Positions 1 to 9,928 of a stretch of DNA of 64,000 bases are shown here, in pieces. Origin of the DNA: RI-153 sp963721725 (lineage in GTDB: Bacteria; Chloroflexota; Anaerolineae; Caldilineales; Caldilineaceae). The stretch's first letter is position 1, and each line of letters starts with the position of its first letter. The stretch covers positions 124,001-188,000 of the forward strand of contig CAVRLX010000033.1 in NCBI GenBank assembly GCA_963721725.1, in the 5' to 3' direction. The notes beneath the pieces were generated by a model. The model had not been told where the DNA came from. It did not search any database and saw nothing but the letters and a program-made list of their open reading frames with translations. A program made the translations under genes and the position numbers.

Positions 1-2
1 TG

Positions 3-203
3 AAAGCGATCTGCCCCGATGGCTCCGTGGTAATTGCTGGCGGGCATGCAGTCGAGAGCGTCGCGTCTGATTGGGCCATTAACGTAGCGGCAAGCTACCC
101 CATTGATGACACCACGTGGCAAGTACGGGCCGTAGCGTCGCCATTGGTGCGCGAGGCGTGGACCGTGACCGCCTGGGCACTTTGCGAAGTGCAGTCGGAG
201 TAG
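3..203 (+). CDS. C-terminal end of a hypothetical secreted protein (partial, 5' end outside window)
   Basis: An open frame enters from the left edge and stops at 201-203, giving 66 residues. It begins KAICPDGSVVIAGGH and ends VTAWALCEVQSE, with alternating hydrophobic residues and two cysteines, one near each end. This 'CPxGxxVxGGG ... W.V.A.A.C' pattern is a beta-rich domain often found at the C terminus of secreted bacterial proteins. I recognise the pattern but not a named family. The frame is followed within 30 bases by a strong terminator, which supports it as a real gene end. No start or upstream domain is visible. Confidence 0.6.
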   Translation, partial: KAICPDGSVVIAGGHAVESVASDWAINVAASYPIDDTTWQVRAVASPLVREAWTVTAWALCEVQSE

Positions 204-230
204 AGCTACCGCCAATTACATTGGTTTCCA

Positions 231-272
231 CAGCGGACCTGGGCCACCCTTGCCAGGTCCGCTGTTCTTTTT
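231..272 (+). terminator. Rho-independent terminator
   Basis: A perfect 12-bp stem (231-242 pairs with 253-264), extended by one A-T pair, with a 10-base loop, is followed by TTCTTTTT. It lies just after the stop codon at 201-203 of the partial gene. Confidence 0.9.
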
Positions 273-315
273 GGAGGAGACCGTCGTCTGCCATCGCCCA
301 TAAAAGGAGAGCGCT

Positions 316-459
316 ATGCCCTATCGGTACGCTGAAATGACCTGGCCCGAATGTCGTCTCTCAAAAATTTTGCTCATCTTAATGGGTGGAGGACATGCTC
401 CTTTCAGATCTTACAATCACCATAGTTCGATGAAGAAACGTATTCAAAGCCGCAAATAA
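316..459 (+). pseudogene. Small ORF resembling the first codons of a creatininase-family protein, truncated
   Basis: An AAAGGAGA ribosome-binding site at 303-310 precedes an ATG at 316. The 47-codon frame starts MPYRYAEMTWPE, which resembles the usual start of creatininase-family amidohydrolases. The family similarity stops after about 12 codons and the rest reads as unrelated sequence up to the TAA at 457-459. This could be a truncated gene, a gene broken by an indel, or a chance ORF behind a good ribosome-binding site. No downstream creatininase sequence is visible. Confidence 0.35.
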
Positions 460-550
460 GCAGATGTCTGTCTGTGTTAGCATTGCTTGCTCCCATTTCT
501 CCGTGATACACTGCTTCGTGTGATAAACATAGAATTTTGGAGAGAGCACA

Positions 551-796
551 ATGGAAATACAAACAATTACTCTGTCCCTTCCCAAAGAAATCCTGGCAAA
601 GATCAAAAGGATTGCCGTGCAGCGCCAGACTTCTGTATCTGGATTGTTGGAGAACGAACTTGAGAAGTTGGTTCAACAAGACGAGGCCTATGCAAATGCC
701 CGACAGCGCCATCTGGAGTGGCTGACCAAGGGTGCAGACTTAGGTACCAACGGCTACATCCAAACCACACGAGACAAGCTACATGAGCGATCGTAG
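551..796 (+). CDS. Ribbon-helix-helix antitoxin of a PIN-domain toxin-antitoxin pair
   Basis: This 81-residue protein starts MEIQTITLSLPKEILAKIKR, an N-terminal beta strand followed by an amphipathic helix, then SVSGLLENELEKLV. That is the pattern of CopG/RHH DNA-binding antitoxins. The stop codon overlaps the ATG of the next gene (783-796), which is a PIN-domain protein, the usual arrangement of VapBC-like modules. RHH antitoxins bind their own promoter and neutralise the toxin by direct contact; autoregulation here is inferred from family. The start is the ATG at 551, with GGAGAG at 539-544 as a plausible ribosome-binding site. Confidence 0.7.
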   Translation: MEIQTITLSLPKEILAKIKRIAVQRQTSVSGLLENELEKLVQQDEAYANARQRHLEWLTKGADLGTNGYIQTTRDKLHERS

Positions 797-1060
797 CGGT
801 GCTCAATTTGTCGATACGAATATCCTTATTTATGCCCATGATCGTTCGGCAGGCACCAAGCATCTGCAAGCCCAACAGTTGCTGAAAGATCTATGGGAAC
901 GCGCCAGGGCTGTTTGAGCATCCAGGTAATGCAGGAATTCTACGTGAACGTTACCCGCAAAGTGGCTCACCCTCTATCTGCCGAGATAGCAGCGGCATTC
1001 TCACAGATCTATCAGTATGGGATGTTCATCGCCCTGACGTTCAGGATATTTTGAAGCGAT
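783..1060 (+). pseudogene. PIN-domain ribonuclease toxin, interrupted by two frameshifts and truncated
   Basis: The frame opens with FVDTNILIYAHD, the PIN-domain motif carrying the first catalytic aspartates, and stops at 915-917 after 44 codons. The next frame continues as GCLSIQVMQEFYVNVTRKV, normal PIN sequence, and a third frame continues near 1,010 with LSVWDVHRPDVQDILK. After about 1,060 no PIN sequence is seen, so the C-terminal catalytic part is probably missing. It overlaps the antitoxin by 14 bases. Two indels in 280 bases plus a missing end suggest a decayed toxin, though sequencing error may account for the indels. Confidence 0.65.
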
Positions 1061-1292
1061 TGTGCCGGGACGCACTCCTTTTCAGAAAGTGTAACGCTTA
1101 CCCTCTTGCTCCCCAGGACACTCAACTAATTCCCCTCCCGCTCTCCCCAAAAATTGTGCCTTCACCCTCGAAAACTGGTATAGTACAAAACATACGTCCT
1201 CGACGAAACCCAAAATCCTCTCAGACAACGCACGATGGCTGTGCGCTTGTGGACCTACATTTGAAACCGTTTTGACCAGAAAGGTTGCAGAC
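1061..1292. other. Intergenic stretch before acnA
   Basis: I see no convincing gene here. The ATG of acnA at 1,293 is preceded by AAAGG at about 1,280-1,284, a usable ribosome-binding site. Confidence 0.5.
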
Positions 1293-4007
1293 ATGGCAAG
1301 ACAAGATTATTTCAACGCACGGGAGACGCTCCAGACCGACAGCGGCCCGGTCACCATCTATCGGCTCGACGCGCTGGAAAAAGCTGGCGTGGCCCCGGTA
1401 AGCAAGTTGCCGTTTTCAATGAAAGTGATGCTCGAGGCGGCACTGCGCCAGGCCGATGGCTTCGAGATCACCAAAGAAGCCGTGGAGACCATCGCCAACT
1501 GGAACCCGGCGGGCAACCCCGACTCGGAGATCCCGTACAAAGCGGCGCGTGTGATCTTGCAAGATTTTACTGGCGTGCCCTCGGTGGTGGATCTGGCGGC
1601 GCTGCGTTCGGCCATGAAGGCCATGGGCGGCGATCCCAAGAAGATTAACCCGCTGGTTCCGGTGGATCTGGTCATCGATCACAGCGTGCAGGTGGATCGC
1701 TTTGGCAGTGTGATGGCGCTTTTATACAACGCCGAACGCGAATTTGAGCGCAATCGTGAACGCTATGAGTTTCTTAAATGGGGCCAGGAATCGTTTGACA
1801 ACTTCCGTGTTGTGCCGCCCGCCACAGGCATTGTGCATCAGGTCAATCTGGAATATCTGGCCAAGGTGGTGCAGACGTCTGGCAGTAACGGCGACAAAGA
1901 TAGCCTATCCCGATTCGCTGGTGGGCACCGACAGCCACACAACGATGATCAACGGTTTGGGCGTGCTGGGCTGGGGCGTGGGCGGCATCGAGGCCGAAGC
2001 CGTGATGTTCGGTCAACCGATTTACATGTTGCTGCCCGATGTGGTGGGCTTCAAGCTCAACGGCTCGCTGCCCGACGGCGCAACGGCCACCGATCTGGTG
2101 CTCCGCGTGACGGAGATGTTGCGCAAAAAGGGCGTGGTGGGCAAATTTGTGGAATTCTATGGGCCGGGGCTGAGCAAGTTGAGCCTGCCCGACCGCGCCA
2201 CGATTGCCAACATGGCCCCGGAATATGGCGCGACCATGGGCTTCTTCCCGGTGGATGAAGAGACGCTGCGCTACATGGTCGGCACTGGACGCGACGAAGC
2301 ACAGATCGATCTGGTCGAGCGCTATTGCAAAGACCAGGGTCTCTTCCGCACCGACGAGACGCCCGATCCGACGTTTAGCGACGTGTTGGAACTGGACATG
2401 AGCGACGGTGAAGCCGGCGCTGGCCGGTCCCAAGCGCCCGCAGGATCGCATGGATTTGGACACGGTCAAGAGTCGCTGGAAGCAAATGTTGGTGGCTCCG
2501 GTCGGTCCGCAAGGCTTCGGGCTGGAGAAGAGCAGAACTGGAAAGCCAAATCGAGGTCGAGTTCAAGAACACCAACTTTACGCTCACACATGGTAATATT
2601 GTAATCGCGGCCATCACCTCTTGTACCAACACGAGCAACCCAGTCGGTGATGATCGGCGCCGGGTTGCTGGCGAAAAAGGCTGTCGAACGCGGTCTGGAT
2701 GTGAAGCCGTGGGTAAAGACCAGCATGGCACCTGGCAGCAAAGTGGTGACGAACTATTTGGAGACCAGTGGGCTGATCCCCTATCTAGAAGCGCTAAACT
2801 TCCACACGGTGGGCTATGGCTGTACAACCTGTATTGGCAACAGTGGTCCGCTGCCCGAAGTGATCAGCAAGGCGATTCACAGACGCGGATCTGGTGGCGG
2901 CATCGGTGTTGAGCGGTAACCGCAATTTTGAAGGGCGTATTAGCCCGGATGTGCGCGCCAATTTCCTGGCGTCACCGCCGCTGGTGGTGGCCTATGCCAT
3001 TGCCGGGACGGTCAATATCGATCTGGTGAACGAGCCCTTGGGCATTGATCCCAATGGCGAGCCGGTCTTTTTAGCCGATGTCTGGCCGACGCAGGAAGAG
3101 ATCCAGCGCGACGATTCGCCGCAGCCTCAAACCGGAGATCTACGAAGAGCAGTATGGCAATGTCTTTAAGGGCAACGAACAGTTTAACGACATGCCGGTG
3201 GCCGGTGGCGACATCTTCAACTGGGATGCGACCAGCACCTATATTCAGGAGCCGCCATTCTTCAGAATATGAGCACAGAAGTGCCGCCGGTACAAGAGAT
3301 CACGGGGCACGCGTGCTTGGCGGTGATGTCCGACAGCACGACGACGGATCACATTAGCCCGGCGGGTTACGATTGCCAAAGATAGCCCGGCAGGTCGCTA
3401 TTTGACGGAGAATAACGTGCCACGCTCCGAGTGGAACAGCTATGGCAGCCGCCGCGGCAATCACGAGGTGATGATGCGCGGCACTTTTGCCAACATCCGC
3501 ATCAAAAATCAGATGTTGGACGGCGAGGAAGGTGGCAACACGGTTTATATTCCCGATATGCAACAGATGGCGATCTGGGATGCAGCGAAGCGCTACATGG
3601 ACGACGGCACGCCGTTGATTATGTTGGCGGGCAAGGAATATGGCACAGGGTCCAGCCGCGACTGGGCGGCGAAGGGCGTGCAGCTACAGGGCGTGCGCGC
3701 GGTGATCGCCGAGAGCTATGAGCGTATTCACCGCTCGAATTTGGTGGGCATGGGTGTCTTGCCGTTGCAGTTCAAGGCGGGCGAAGGCGTCAAAGAGTTG
3801 GATCTGAGTGGCTTCGAGACCTACGATATTCTGGGGATGGGCGACGAGATGTCCACCAACCAGGAATATACAGTACGCGCCACAGACAATCAGGGCAACC
3901 GCAAAGAGTTCAAGGCTGTCAGCCGTATCGACACGCCCGTGGAAATCAACTATTACAAAAATGGCGGGATCTTGCACACGGTGCTGCGCCGCTTGGCGAC
4001 GGAGTAG
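1293..4007 (+). CDS. acnA: Aconitate hydratase A (heavily frameshifted in this sequence)
   Basis: Aconitase interconverts citrate and isocitrate in the TCA cycle using a [4Fe-4S] cluster. Family sequence runs from MARQDYFNARETLQ at 1,293 to LHTVLRRLATE at 4,007. Landmarks include SLVGTDSHTTMINGLGV near 1,910, the cluster cysteines in SCTNTSNP near 2,620 and YGCTTCIGNSGP near 2,820, and the swivel-domain motif GKEYGTGSSRDWAAKG near 3,635. The reading frame changes at about 1,890, 2,405, 2,535, 2,640, 2,885, 3,120, 3,260, 3,310 and 3,368, yet the protein sequence between the changes is fully conserved. That pattern suggests base-calling errors rather than ancient decay. The total span fits the usual ~900-residue AcnA. 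It is followed by a DUF29 gene 82 bases downstream. Confidence 0.9.
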
Positions 4008-4089
4008 CGGCGAGATTGGCGATTGGGAGATGGAGGAATTGTTTGAGCAAACCTCTATCTCCCGGCGTTGCAGACCAGTGAGGTGATTT

Positions 4090-4527
4090 ATGGAGGAGCT
4101 TCTTGAGTTGCGTCAGCACATTGAGGCAGGCCGCTATACTGATGCCCTGGTGCTGATTGGAGAGATGGAAGAGATGAGTCGCGATGACAAGATCAACAAA
4201 ATCGCTAGCTACATTGAAGTCTTGCTCCTCCATCTCATCAAACAGTCTGCCGAGGCGCGCTCTACCCGCTCGTGGGAAGTTTCAATTCGGAATGCCCTTG
4301 TGAACATTGTACGGACGAACAAGCGCCGCAAGGCCGGTGGCTACTATCTTTCTGATGATGAAGTGTTTCTTGCCATTGACGAGAGTTACCCGAACGCACT
4401 CCGACATGCCTCACTCGAAGCGTTTGAGGGCATTCGCTCTCCTGATCAGCTTTCGGAAATGATCAATGAATCGGCCATCAAAGAAGAAGCACTGGGGCTG
4501 ATTCTGGAGGCGCAGGCCGAGGGGTAG
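4090..4527 (+). CDS. DUF29-family protein
   Basis: An intact 145-residue acidic protein. It matches the DUF29 pattern seen mainly in Cyanobacteria and Chloroflexota: a short helical N terminus (MEELLELRQHIEAGRY), then EEMSRDDKINKIASYIEVLLLHLIKQ and TRSWEVSIRNALVNIV, i.e. helices with the conserved 'LLxHLxK ... W ... I' core. The function of the family is unknown. There is no signal peptide or membrane segment. The ATG at 4,090 is preceded by GAGGTGA. It lies between acnA and a hairpin terminator and may be the last gene of that transcript. Confidence 0.7.
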   Translation: MEELLELRQHIEAGRYTDALVLIGEMEEMSRDDKINKIASYIEVLLLHLIKQSAEARSTRSWEVSIRNALVNIVRTNKRRKAGGYYLSDDEVFLAIDESYPNALRHASLEAFEGIRSPDQLSEMINESAIKEEALGLILEAQAEG

Positions 4528-4553
4528 ACGCTCCACAAGAGAAGAGGACTAAA

Positions 4554-4604
4554 AGAGCGGCTGGCGGTGGGGAGAAACTTCCTGTCCCAGCCGCTCTCTG
4601 TTGT
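4554..4604 (+). terminator. Hairpin terminator after the DUF29 gene
   Basis: An 11-bp perfect stem, 4554-4564 (AGAGCGGCTGG) with 4587-4597, encloses a 22-base loop. The tail is CTGTTGT, so the U-tract is weak. The position, 27 bases after a stop codon, fits transcript termination. Confidence 0.65.
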
Positions 4605-4609
4605 ATAAT
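4604..4609 (+). promoter_or_regulatory. Possible -10 box for pepF
   Basis: A perfect TATAAT lies 50 bases before the pepF start, directly behind the preceding hairpin. No good -35 element is seen 16-18 bases upstream (CCTGTC), so the call rests on the -10 alone. Confidence 0.35.
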
Positions 4610-4658
4610 GGTCGATATTGATTTTGCGAAGTAACCCATCCGATTAAAGGAAGCAACG

Positions 4659-6459
4659 ATGACTTTGACCAAAGAAGCGGTAACCTACGATCTCTCTGGC
4701 TGGGATCTTTCGGAGATGCTGCCGGAGCCAAGCGATACGGTGATCCGCGAGCGCATCGACAACCTGGAAGAGAATGTCGCCACCTTTGAGGCAGCCCGTG
4801 CCAAGCTCGCGCCGGACATGGACCCCGATCAACTGCTGGCGGTGGTGCAACAGTATGAGACGATCACCGAGCAACTGCATCGGCTGGGCGGTTATGGCAG
4901 TCTCTGGTTTTCAGAAAACACCCAATCCGCCGACGCGCTGAACTATCGCAACCGCATTCAGCAGATCTCCACCCAGATCCAAAACCGTATGATCTTCTTT
5001 AGCTTGTGGTGGAAAAGCTTGGAGGAAGACGAGGCTACCCGCTTGCTCCCCCAGGGCGCAGATCAGGCCGACCATCGCCACTTTCTGCAAGAGATGCGTC
5101 TCTTCAAACCCTTTACGTTGGACGAAAAATCTGAGCAGCTTATTAACGTGAAAGATGCCGATGGGATGGAGGGTCTGATGACCGTCTATTCCATGCTCAC
5201 TAACCGGCTAGAATTTACACTGACGGTGGACGGCGAAGAGAAAAAGATGACGCGGGGCGAACTCTCTAGCTATTACTATTCCCCCAAGCCCGAAGTGCGC
5301 GCCGCCGCCTATCAGGAATTGTACCGGGTCTATGCCGTAGAAGCGCCGATCCTGGCCCAGATCTACGCCAACCGTGTGCGCGATTGGCACAACGAAAATG
5401 TGCAACTGCGCGGCTTCGCCTCGCCAATTGCCGTGCGTAACAAGATCAACGACATTCCCGACGAAGCTGTCGAAACATTGCTGGCTGTGGCGCGCCAAAA
5501 CGCCCATCTCTTCCAGCGCTACTTCGGGCTAAAGGCAAAATGGCTGGGCGTGGAGAAGTTGCGCCGCTACGACATCTACGCGCCACTGGCCGCCTCGGAT
5601 CATCAGATCCCCTATGAGGAGGCCGTCCAGATCGGTCTTAGAAACGCTGGATCAATTTGAGCCGCGCTTTGGGCAACAGGCTCGCCGCGTCTTTGAGGAA
5701 AAGCACATTGATAGTGAAGTGCGCAAGGGCAAACGGGGCGGGGCGTTCTGTGCCACGATCTCACCCAGCCTGACGCCCTATGTGCTCATGAACTACACGG
5801 GACAGGTGCGCGACGTGGCAACGCTGGCCCATGAACTGGGCCACGCCATCCATAGCATGATGGCCGAGGAACATTCCATCCTCACGCAACATCCCTCGCT
5901 GCCACTGGCCGAGACCGCCTCGGTCTTTGCCGAGATTACCATGACCGACCGGCTGCTGGCCCGGGAGACCGATCCCCTGGTGCGCCGCGACATTCTGGCT
6001 TCGGCGGTGGATGATATCTACGCTACTGTCATGCGCCAGGCCTATTTTGTACTCTTTGAAAACGCCGCCCACCAGGCGGTGATGGAGAACAAATCGGCCC
6101 AAGATCTCCACAAGCTTTATTTGGAGACCCTGCGCGAACAATTTGGCGACAGCCTCGATCTCACCGATGATTTCCAATACGAGTGGGTCAGCATTCCGCA
6201 CATCTATAGCACGCCCTTTTATTGCTATGCGTATAGCTTTGGACAACTGCTCGTGTTGGCGCTCTATCGTCGCTATCAACAAGAGGGCGAGGCTTTCAAG
6301 CCCGGTTATATGAAACTGCTGGCCTATGGAGGCTCGGCTCGCCCGGCCCAAATTCTCGAAGAGGCTGGCATTGACATGGCCGATGCCGCTTTCTGGCAAG
6401 GCGGCTTCGACGTGATCCGTGATATGATTGACGAACTGGACGCCATTAAGCTTGTCTGA
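4659..6459 (+). CDS. pepF: Oligoendopeptidase F (M3B zinc metallopeptidase), one frameshift
   Basis: A cytoplasmic zinc peptidase that trims short oligopeptides. The N-terminal half (MTLTKEAVTYDLSGWDLSEM...) runs to about 5,634. One extra base there shifts the frame, and the catalytic half continues to 6,459. It carries the zinc motif TLAHELGHAIHSMM near 5,823-5,864 and the substrate-site stretch SIPHIYSTPFYCYAYSFG near 6,190-6,243, both typical of M3B enzymes. Combined length is about 600 residues, normal for PepF. The ATG at 4,659 is preceded by AAAGGAAG. The gene stands alone between two hairpin terminators. The frameshift is most likely a sequence error because both halves are conserved. 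Confidence 0.9.
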
Positions 6460-6485
6460 TTTCAGAAAATCAAGTGAGAGAGGTC

Positions 6486-6519
6486 AAAATCCGGGGCTGT
6501 TCTCTGACCCCGGATTTTT
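6486..6519 (+). terminator. Rho-independent terminator after pepF
   Basis: AAATCCGGGG (6487-6496) pairs with CCCCGGATTT (6508-6517) around an 11-base loop, and the T-tract runs on to 6519. It lies about 30 bases after the pepF stop. Confidence 0.92.
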
Positions 6520-6642
6520 CATGGCGCAACCACCCGAACATTTGTGCGCCCACCGGCCTAAGCCAATTGCAAAGATCGGGGGGATTGGCTATAATGGGCG
6601 CAATGGATTCACCTTCCCCTGCACCTGTCAGCGATTAAATCC

Positions 6643-7368
6643 ATGACAACCTCACCGATCATTCGGCTCCTCTATTTAGGTCGCAACAAGAAGCTCTTGC
6701 ATCAGATTGAAGAAATGCTGCATCAAGAGATTCACCGACAAACAGCGGCGTTGGACGGACGCGCCCTGGAACTCGTCCATGTGACCAGCCAAAAGCACAC
6801 ACTGGATGAAATCCGCGTTGCCCCGCCCCACGGCTTGTTAATAGAGATTGAGCAGGGTCGATCCAATCGCAATCGCTTCTGCCAAGTGATCCGTGGCCGT
6901 CTGCCCCGTGTGCAGATTGTGGCAATCCACAAAGGCCCCGTGGACTATGAATTTGTCTTTGATGGTTACATTGAGCGCCCGTTGCAAGAAACTAAAGCTG
7001 CGCCCATTCTCAGCCAGATCATTAAGGGCGGACGTCTCATGTATTTGCGGGTCAACGATCTCCATTTGGATATTGCCTTGCGGCTGGTGGATGGCCCTTG
7101 CGGTCGCCACCAACTGCCGCCCAAGCTGTGCAAACTCCTTCAGGTTTTGATGGAAAACGCCGGAAAAGTGGTGAAGCGCGAGGCGTTGATGCAGCAGGTG
7201 TGGGATACAGTTTTTCTAGACGATACGCGCACGCTGGATGTGCATATTCGCTGGCTACGCGAACGAATAGAGAGCGATCCATCAAAGCCAGTCTATTTGC
7301 ACACAGTGCGCGGCAAAGGCTATCAACTGCTTTTCTCCGCTCCGGGCGCGGAAATTGTACGGGCGTGA
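6643..7368 (+). CDS. OmpR-type winged-helix regulator with a degenerate receiver domain
   Basis: A 241-residue intact protein. Residues 1-125 have the alternating beta/alpha look of a receiver domain, but the expected phospho-acceptor position reads LLIEIEQGRS, with Glu in place of Asp, and the acidic pocket near residue 10 is missing. Residues 135-231 are a clear OmpR/PhoB-type winged helix: LPPKLCKLLQVLMEN, VVKREALMQQVWD, RTLDVHIRWLRERIE and VYLHTVRGKGYQL. It probably binds DNA without phosphorylation control, an atypical response regulator; this is inference. No histidine kinase is adjacent. The start has no strong ribosome-binding site. The 3' end is part of a hairpin shared with the convergent rsh gene. 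Confidence 0.8.
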   Translation: MTTSPIIRLLYLGRNKKLLHQIEEMLHQEIHRQTAALDGRALELVHVTSQKHTLDEIRVAPPHGLLIEIEQGRSNRNRFCQVIRGRLPRVQIVAIHKGPVDYEFVFDGYIERPLQETKAAPILSQIIKGGRLMYLRVNDLHLDIALRLVDGPCGRHQLPPKLCKLLQVLMENAGKVVKREALMQQVWDTVFLDDTRTLDVHIRWLRERIESDPSKPVYLHTVRGKGYQLLFSAPGAEIVRA

Positions 7369-7384
7369 TTGCTCACGCCCGTAC
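7357..7384. terminator. Hairpin between convergent regulator and rsh genes
   Basis: A 12-bp perfect inverted repeat (7357-7368 with 7373-7384) has a 4-base loop and overlaps the regulator stop codon. It lies between two convergent genes and could end transcripts from both strands. No long U-tract follows. Confidence 0.6.
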
Positions 7385-7417
7385 GCTGACCTGTTTATTT
7401 TGGGATACCGGCTTTTG

Positions 7418-9781
7418 TCAGCCCACCTTGCGGCGCACATCCAAAACGTTGGGGAGACGTTCCAAGCGGGTGAGAATGCGCGTAAGTTGAGCCACACTGT
7501 TAATTTCCAACGTGGCGTTGATCATCGCCATGTTGTTTTTCATCCCCGTCACCGCCTCAGCAGAGCGCATGTTGATCTTCTCGTCGGCCACTAACCCCGT
7601 GACATCGCGCAGCAGACCGGCCCGATCATAGGCTTTCACTTGTATGCTCACCGGATAGGTATCTGCATTGTTCGCGCCCCACTGCACCTCCACCAGCCGC
7701 GCATGATCCTTGTTGTTCACCTGGGCCACAATGTTGGGGCAGTTGTTTTTGTGGATGGTTACGCCGCGGCCCTTGGTGACATAGCCCACTATCGGATCAC
7801 CGGGCAGCGGATGACAACAACGCGCCGGGCGTGCCAGCAAACCTTCCAACCCCGCCACGTGAATGCCGTCCAATGCCGCCTCTTCGCGATCCGGCGCAGG
7901 GTTCATGGGCAATTGGAAAGGTTCGTCTTGATGATTTTGCAGCCGTTCGTGCTCCAACACTTTTTGGGCAATGGTCTGGCTACTCACATCGCCATAGCCA
8001 ATGGCCGCCAGAAAATCATCGAGTTTCTCATAATTGCACAAATGGGCCACGGTTTCAAAAGTTACCGTCACCGACAGCCGCCGCAGATCCTTTTCCAAAA
8101 TCTGTCGCCCTTGCACAATATTTTCCTCGCGCGCCTGGCGACGGAACCAGGTGCGGATCTTGCTGCGTGCGCGCTGGGTGGCAATATAGCCCAGGTTGGG
8201 GTTTAGCCAATCCCGGCTGGGACCGCCACGTTTGGCCGAAACCACCTCGACTTGATCGCCATTATGCAGTTGATAGTCCAGCGGCATTAGCTTGCCGTTG
8301 ACTTTGGCCCCTCGGCAACGATGGCCCAACTCGGTATGCACATGATAGGCAAAGTCAATCGTCGTCGCCCCCGTGGGCAGATCGATGACATCACCGCGCG
8401 GGGTAAAGACATAGACCCGATCCTGAAAGACATCAGTCTTCATGCTGCTGACAAATTCCTGGGCATCGGTCACATCTTGCCGCCACTCCATCAACTGCCG
8501 GATCCAGGCGATCTTGTTGTCCAACGCCTGATTGGGGCGCATCTGCTCTTTGTAGCGCCAGTGGGCGGCGATGCCGAACTCGGCAATATGGTGCATATCT
8601 TTGGTGCGGATCTGCACCTCCATGTGCTTGCCATTGGGGCCAACCACGGCTGTGTGCAGACTGCGATAGAGATTGTCTTTGGGGCTGGCAATATAATCGT
8701 CAAACTCGCCCGGAATGGGTCGCCAACTGCTATGCACGATGCCCAGCGCGGCGTAGCAATCGGCCACCGAGGCCACAATCACCCGGAAGCCGTGGATATC
8801 GTAGATCTGATCAAACGGCACATCTTTGCGGCGCATCTTGCGATAGGTGCTGTAAATGTGCTTGGGCCGTCCGTTGATTTCAGAGGCGATGCCGGCCTCG
8901 GCCAGCGACTCTTTCAACGTGTTGCGCACGTCGGCTACCCAGCGTTCGCGCTCTGTGCGCTTTTCCGCCATCGCTTTGGACAGTTCTTTATAGGTGGCTG
9001 GCTCCAGATAGCGAAAGCTTAGATCCTCCAATTCCCACTTGATCTGCCAAATGCCCAAACGGTTGGCAAGCGGCGCGAAGATCTCCAACGTTTCGCGGGC
9101 AATGCGGCGGCGCTTGTGTTCGGGCTGGCCTTGAAGCGTGCGCATGTTGTGTAGCCGATCCGCCAGTTTGATCAATACTACGCGAATATCTTCGACCATT
9201 GCCAAGAACATCTTACGCAGCGATTCGGCTTTTTCGTCGGCCACGCTGTGGCGCATGTTGCTTAGTTCTTTAATGCGCTTGAGTTTGGTGACGCCGTCCA
9301 CCAATTCAGCCACGTCCACGTTAAACTGCTTGGCGATGTAGTCCACCGTGAACTGTGAATCTTCCACCACATCGTGCAACAGCGCCGCCGTCAAGGTGTC
9401 CGCTTCCAGCCGTAAATCCGCCAGAATTTGGGCCACGGCAATGGGATGCAGCACATAGGGCTCGCCAGTTTTGCGCATCTGCGAACTGTGGGCGTCGCTG
9501 GCAACCAGATAAGCGCGCAACACCTGATCGCTCTGTTCTGGGGTCAAATAATCCGAGACTTGTGCAAAAATTTGTTCAAGTGCTTTAAGTTCTTCGGGGG
9601 TCAGAGTGGGTTCAACGGGGTGGTCACCAGTAGCATTAGGGGGCAGGGCCGAGACTTTGGAAAGCAGGGGGTGGTCGGTCAAAATCGTTGGTCGAGGGGT
9701 CTGGATAATATCCAGATGGGTCCTATCCGTCATTTTTAATTTTACGTCTGTGTTGGCTTTATTGTTGTTATCAGTGTTCAC
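7418..9781 (-). CDS. rsh: Bifunctional (p)ppGpp synthetase/hydrolase, Rel/Spo homolog
   Basis: An intact 787-residue stringent-response enzyme that makes and degrades (p)ppGpp. The N-terminal ~55 residues are polar and not conserved. The HD hydrolase motif TAALLHDVVEDS is at about residues 131-142, so the hydrolase looks active. The synthetase region includes GRPKHIYSTYRKM and IYDIHGFRVIV (about 300-345). TGS (VYVFTPRGDVIDLP, about 460-520) and a C-terminal ACT domain follow. The start is GTG at 9,781-9,779 with GAAGG five bases upstream; a downstream ATG exists at codon 17. It is the first gene of a minus-strand run and converges on the winged-helix regulator at 7,368. Confidence 0.93.
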   Translation of the reverse strand: MNTDNNNKANTDVKLKMTDRTHLDIIQTPRPTILTDHPLLSKVSALPPNATGDHPVEPTLTPEELKALEQIFAQVSDYLTPEQSDQVLRAYLVASDAHSSQMRKTGEPYVLHPIAVAQILADLRLEADTLTAALLHDVVEDSQFTVDYIAKQFNVDVAELVDGVTKLKRIKELSNMRHSVADEKAESLRKMFLAMVEDIRVVLIKLADRLHNMRTLQGQPEHKRRRIARETLEIFAPLANRLGIWQIKWELEDLSFRYLEPATYKELSKAMAEKRTERERWVADVRNTLKESLAEAGIASEINGRPKHIYSTYRKMRRKDVPFDQIYDIHGFRVIVASVADCYAALGIVHSSWRPIPGEFDDYIASPKDNLYRSLHTAVVGPNGKHMEVQIRTKDMHHIAEFGIAAHWRYKEQMRPNQALDNKIAWIRQLMEWRQDVTDAQEFVSSMKTDVFQDRVYVFTPRGDVIDLPTGATTIDFAYHVHTELGHRCRGAKVNGKLMPLDYQLHNGDQVEVVSAKRGGPSRDWLNPNLGYIATQRARSKIRTWFRRQAREENIVQGRQILEKDLRRLSVTVTFETVAHLCNYEKLDDFLAAIGYGDVSSQTIAQKVLEHERLQNHQDEPFQLPMNPAPDREEAALDGIHVAGLEGLLARPARCCHPLPGDPIVGYVTKGRGVTIHKNNCPNIVAQVNNKDHARLVEVQWGANNADTYPVSIQVKAYDRAGLLRDVTGLVADEKINMRSAEAVTGMKNNMAMINATLEINSVAQLTRILTRLERLPNVLDVRRKVG

Positions 9782-9928
9782 AGATACCTTCTTCCCACAC
9801 CCAATGGATGCGGCATAGCAAACGGAAAAATGATTGCTCTCCCTTGATTTGGTTTCCCATTATACGTCTGCACCAAGAGACAAGCAACCAAGTTTGAACG
9901 CTACACACCTTTCTACTTTACAATCTAT

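Noticed and set aside
1293..4007. Programmed ribosomal frameshifting in aconitase
   Set aside because: About nine shifts with no common slippery site or downstream structure; sequence error is far simpler.
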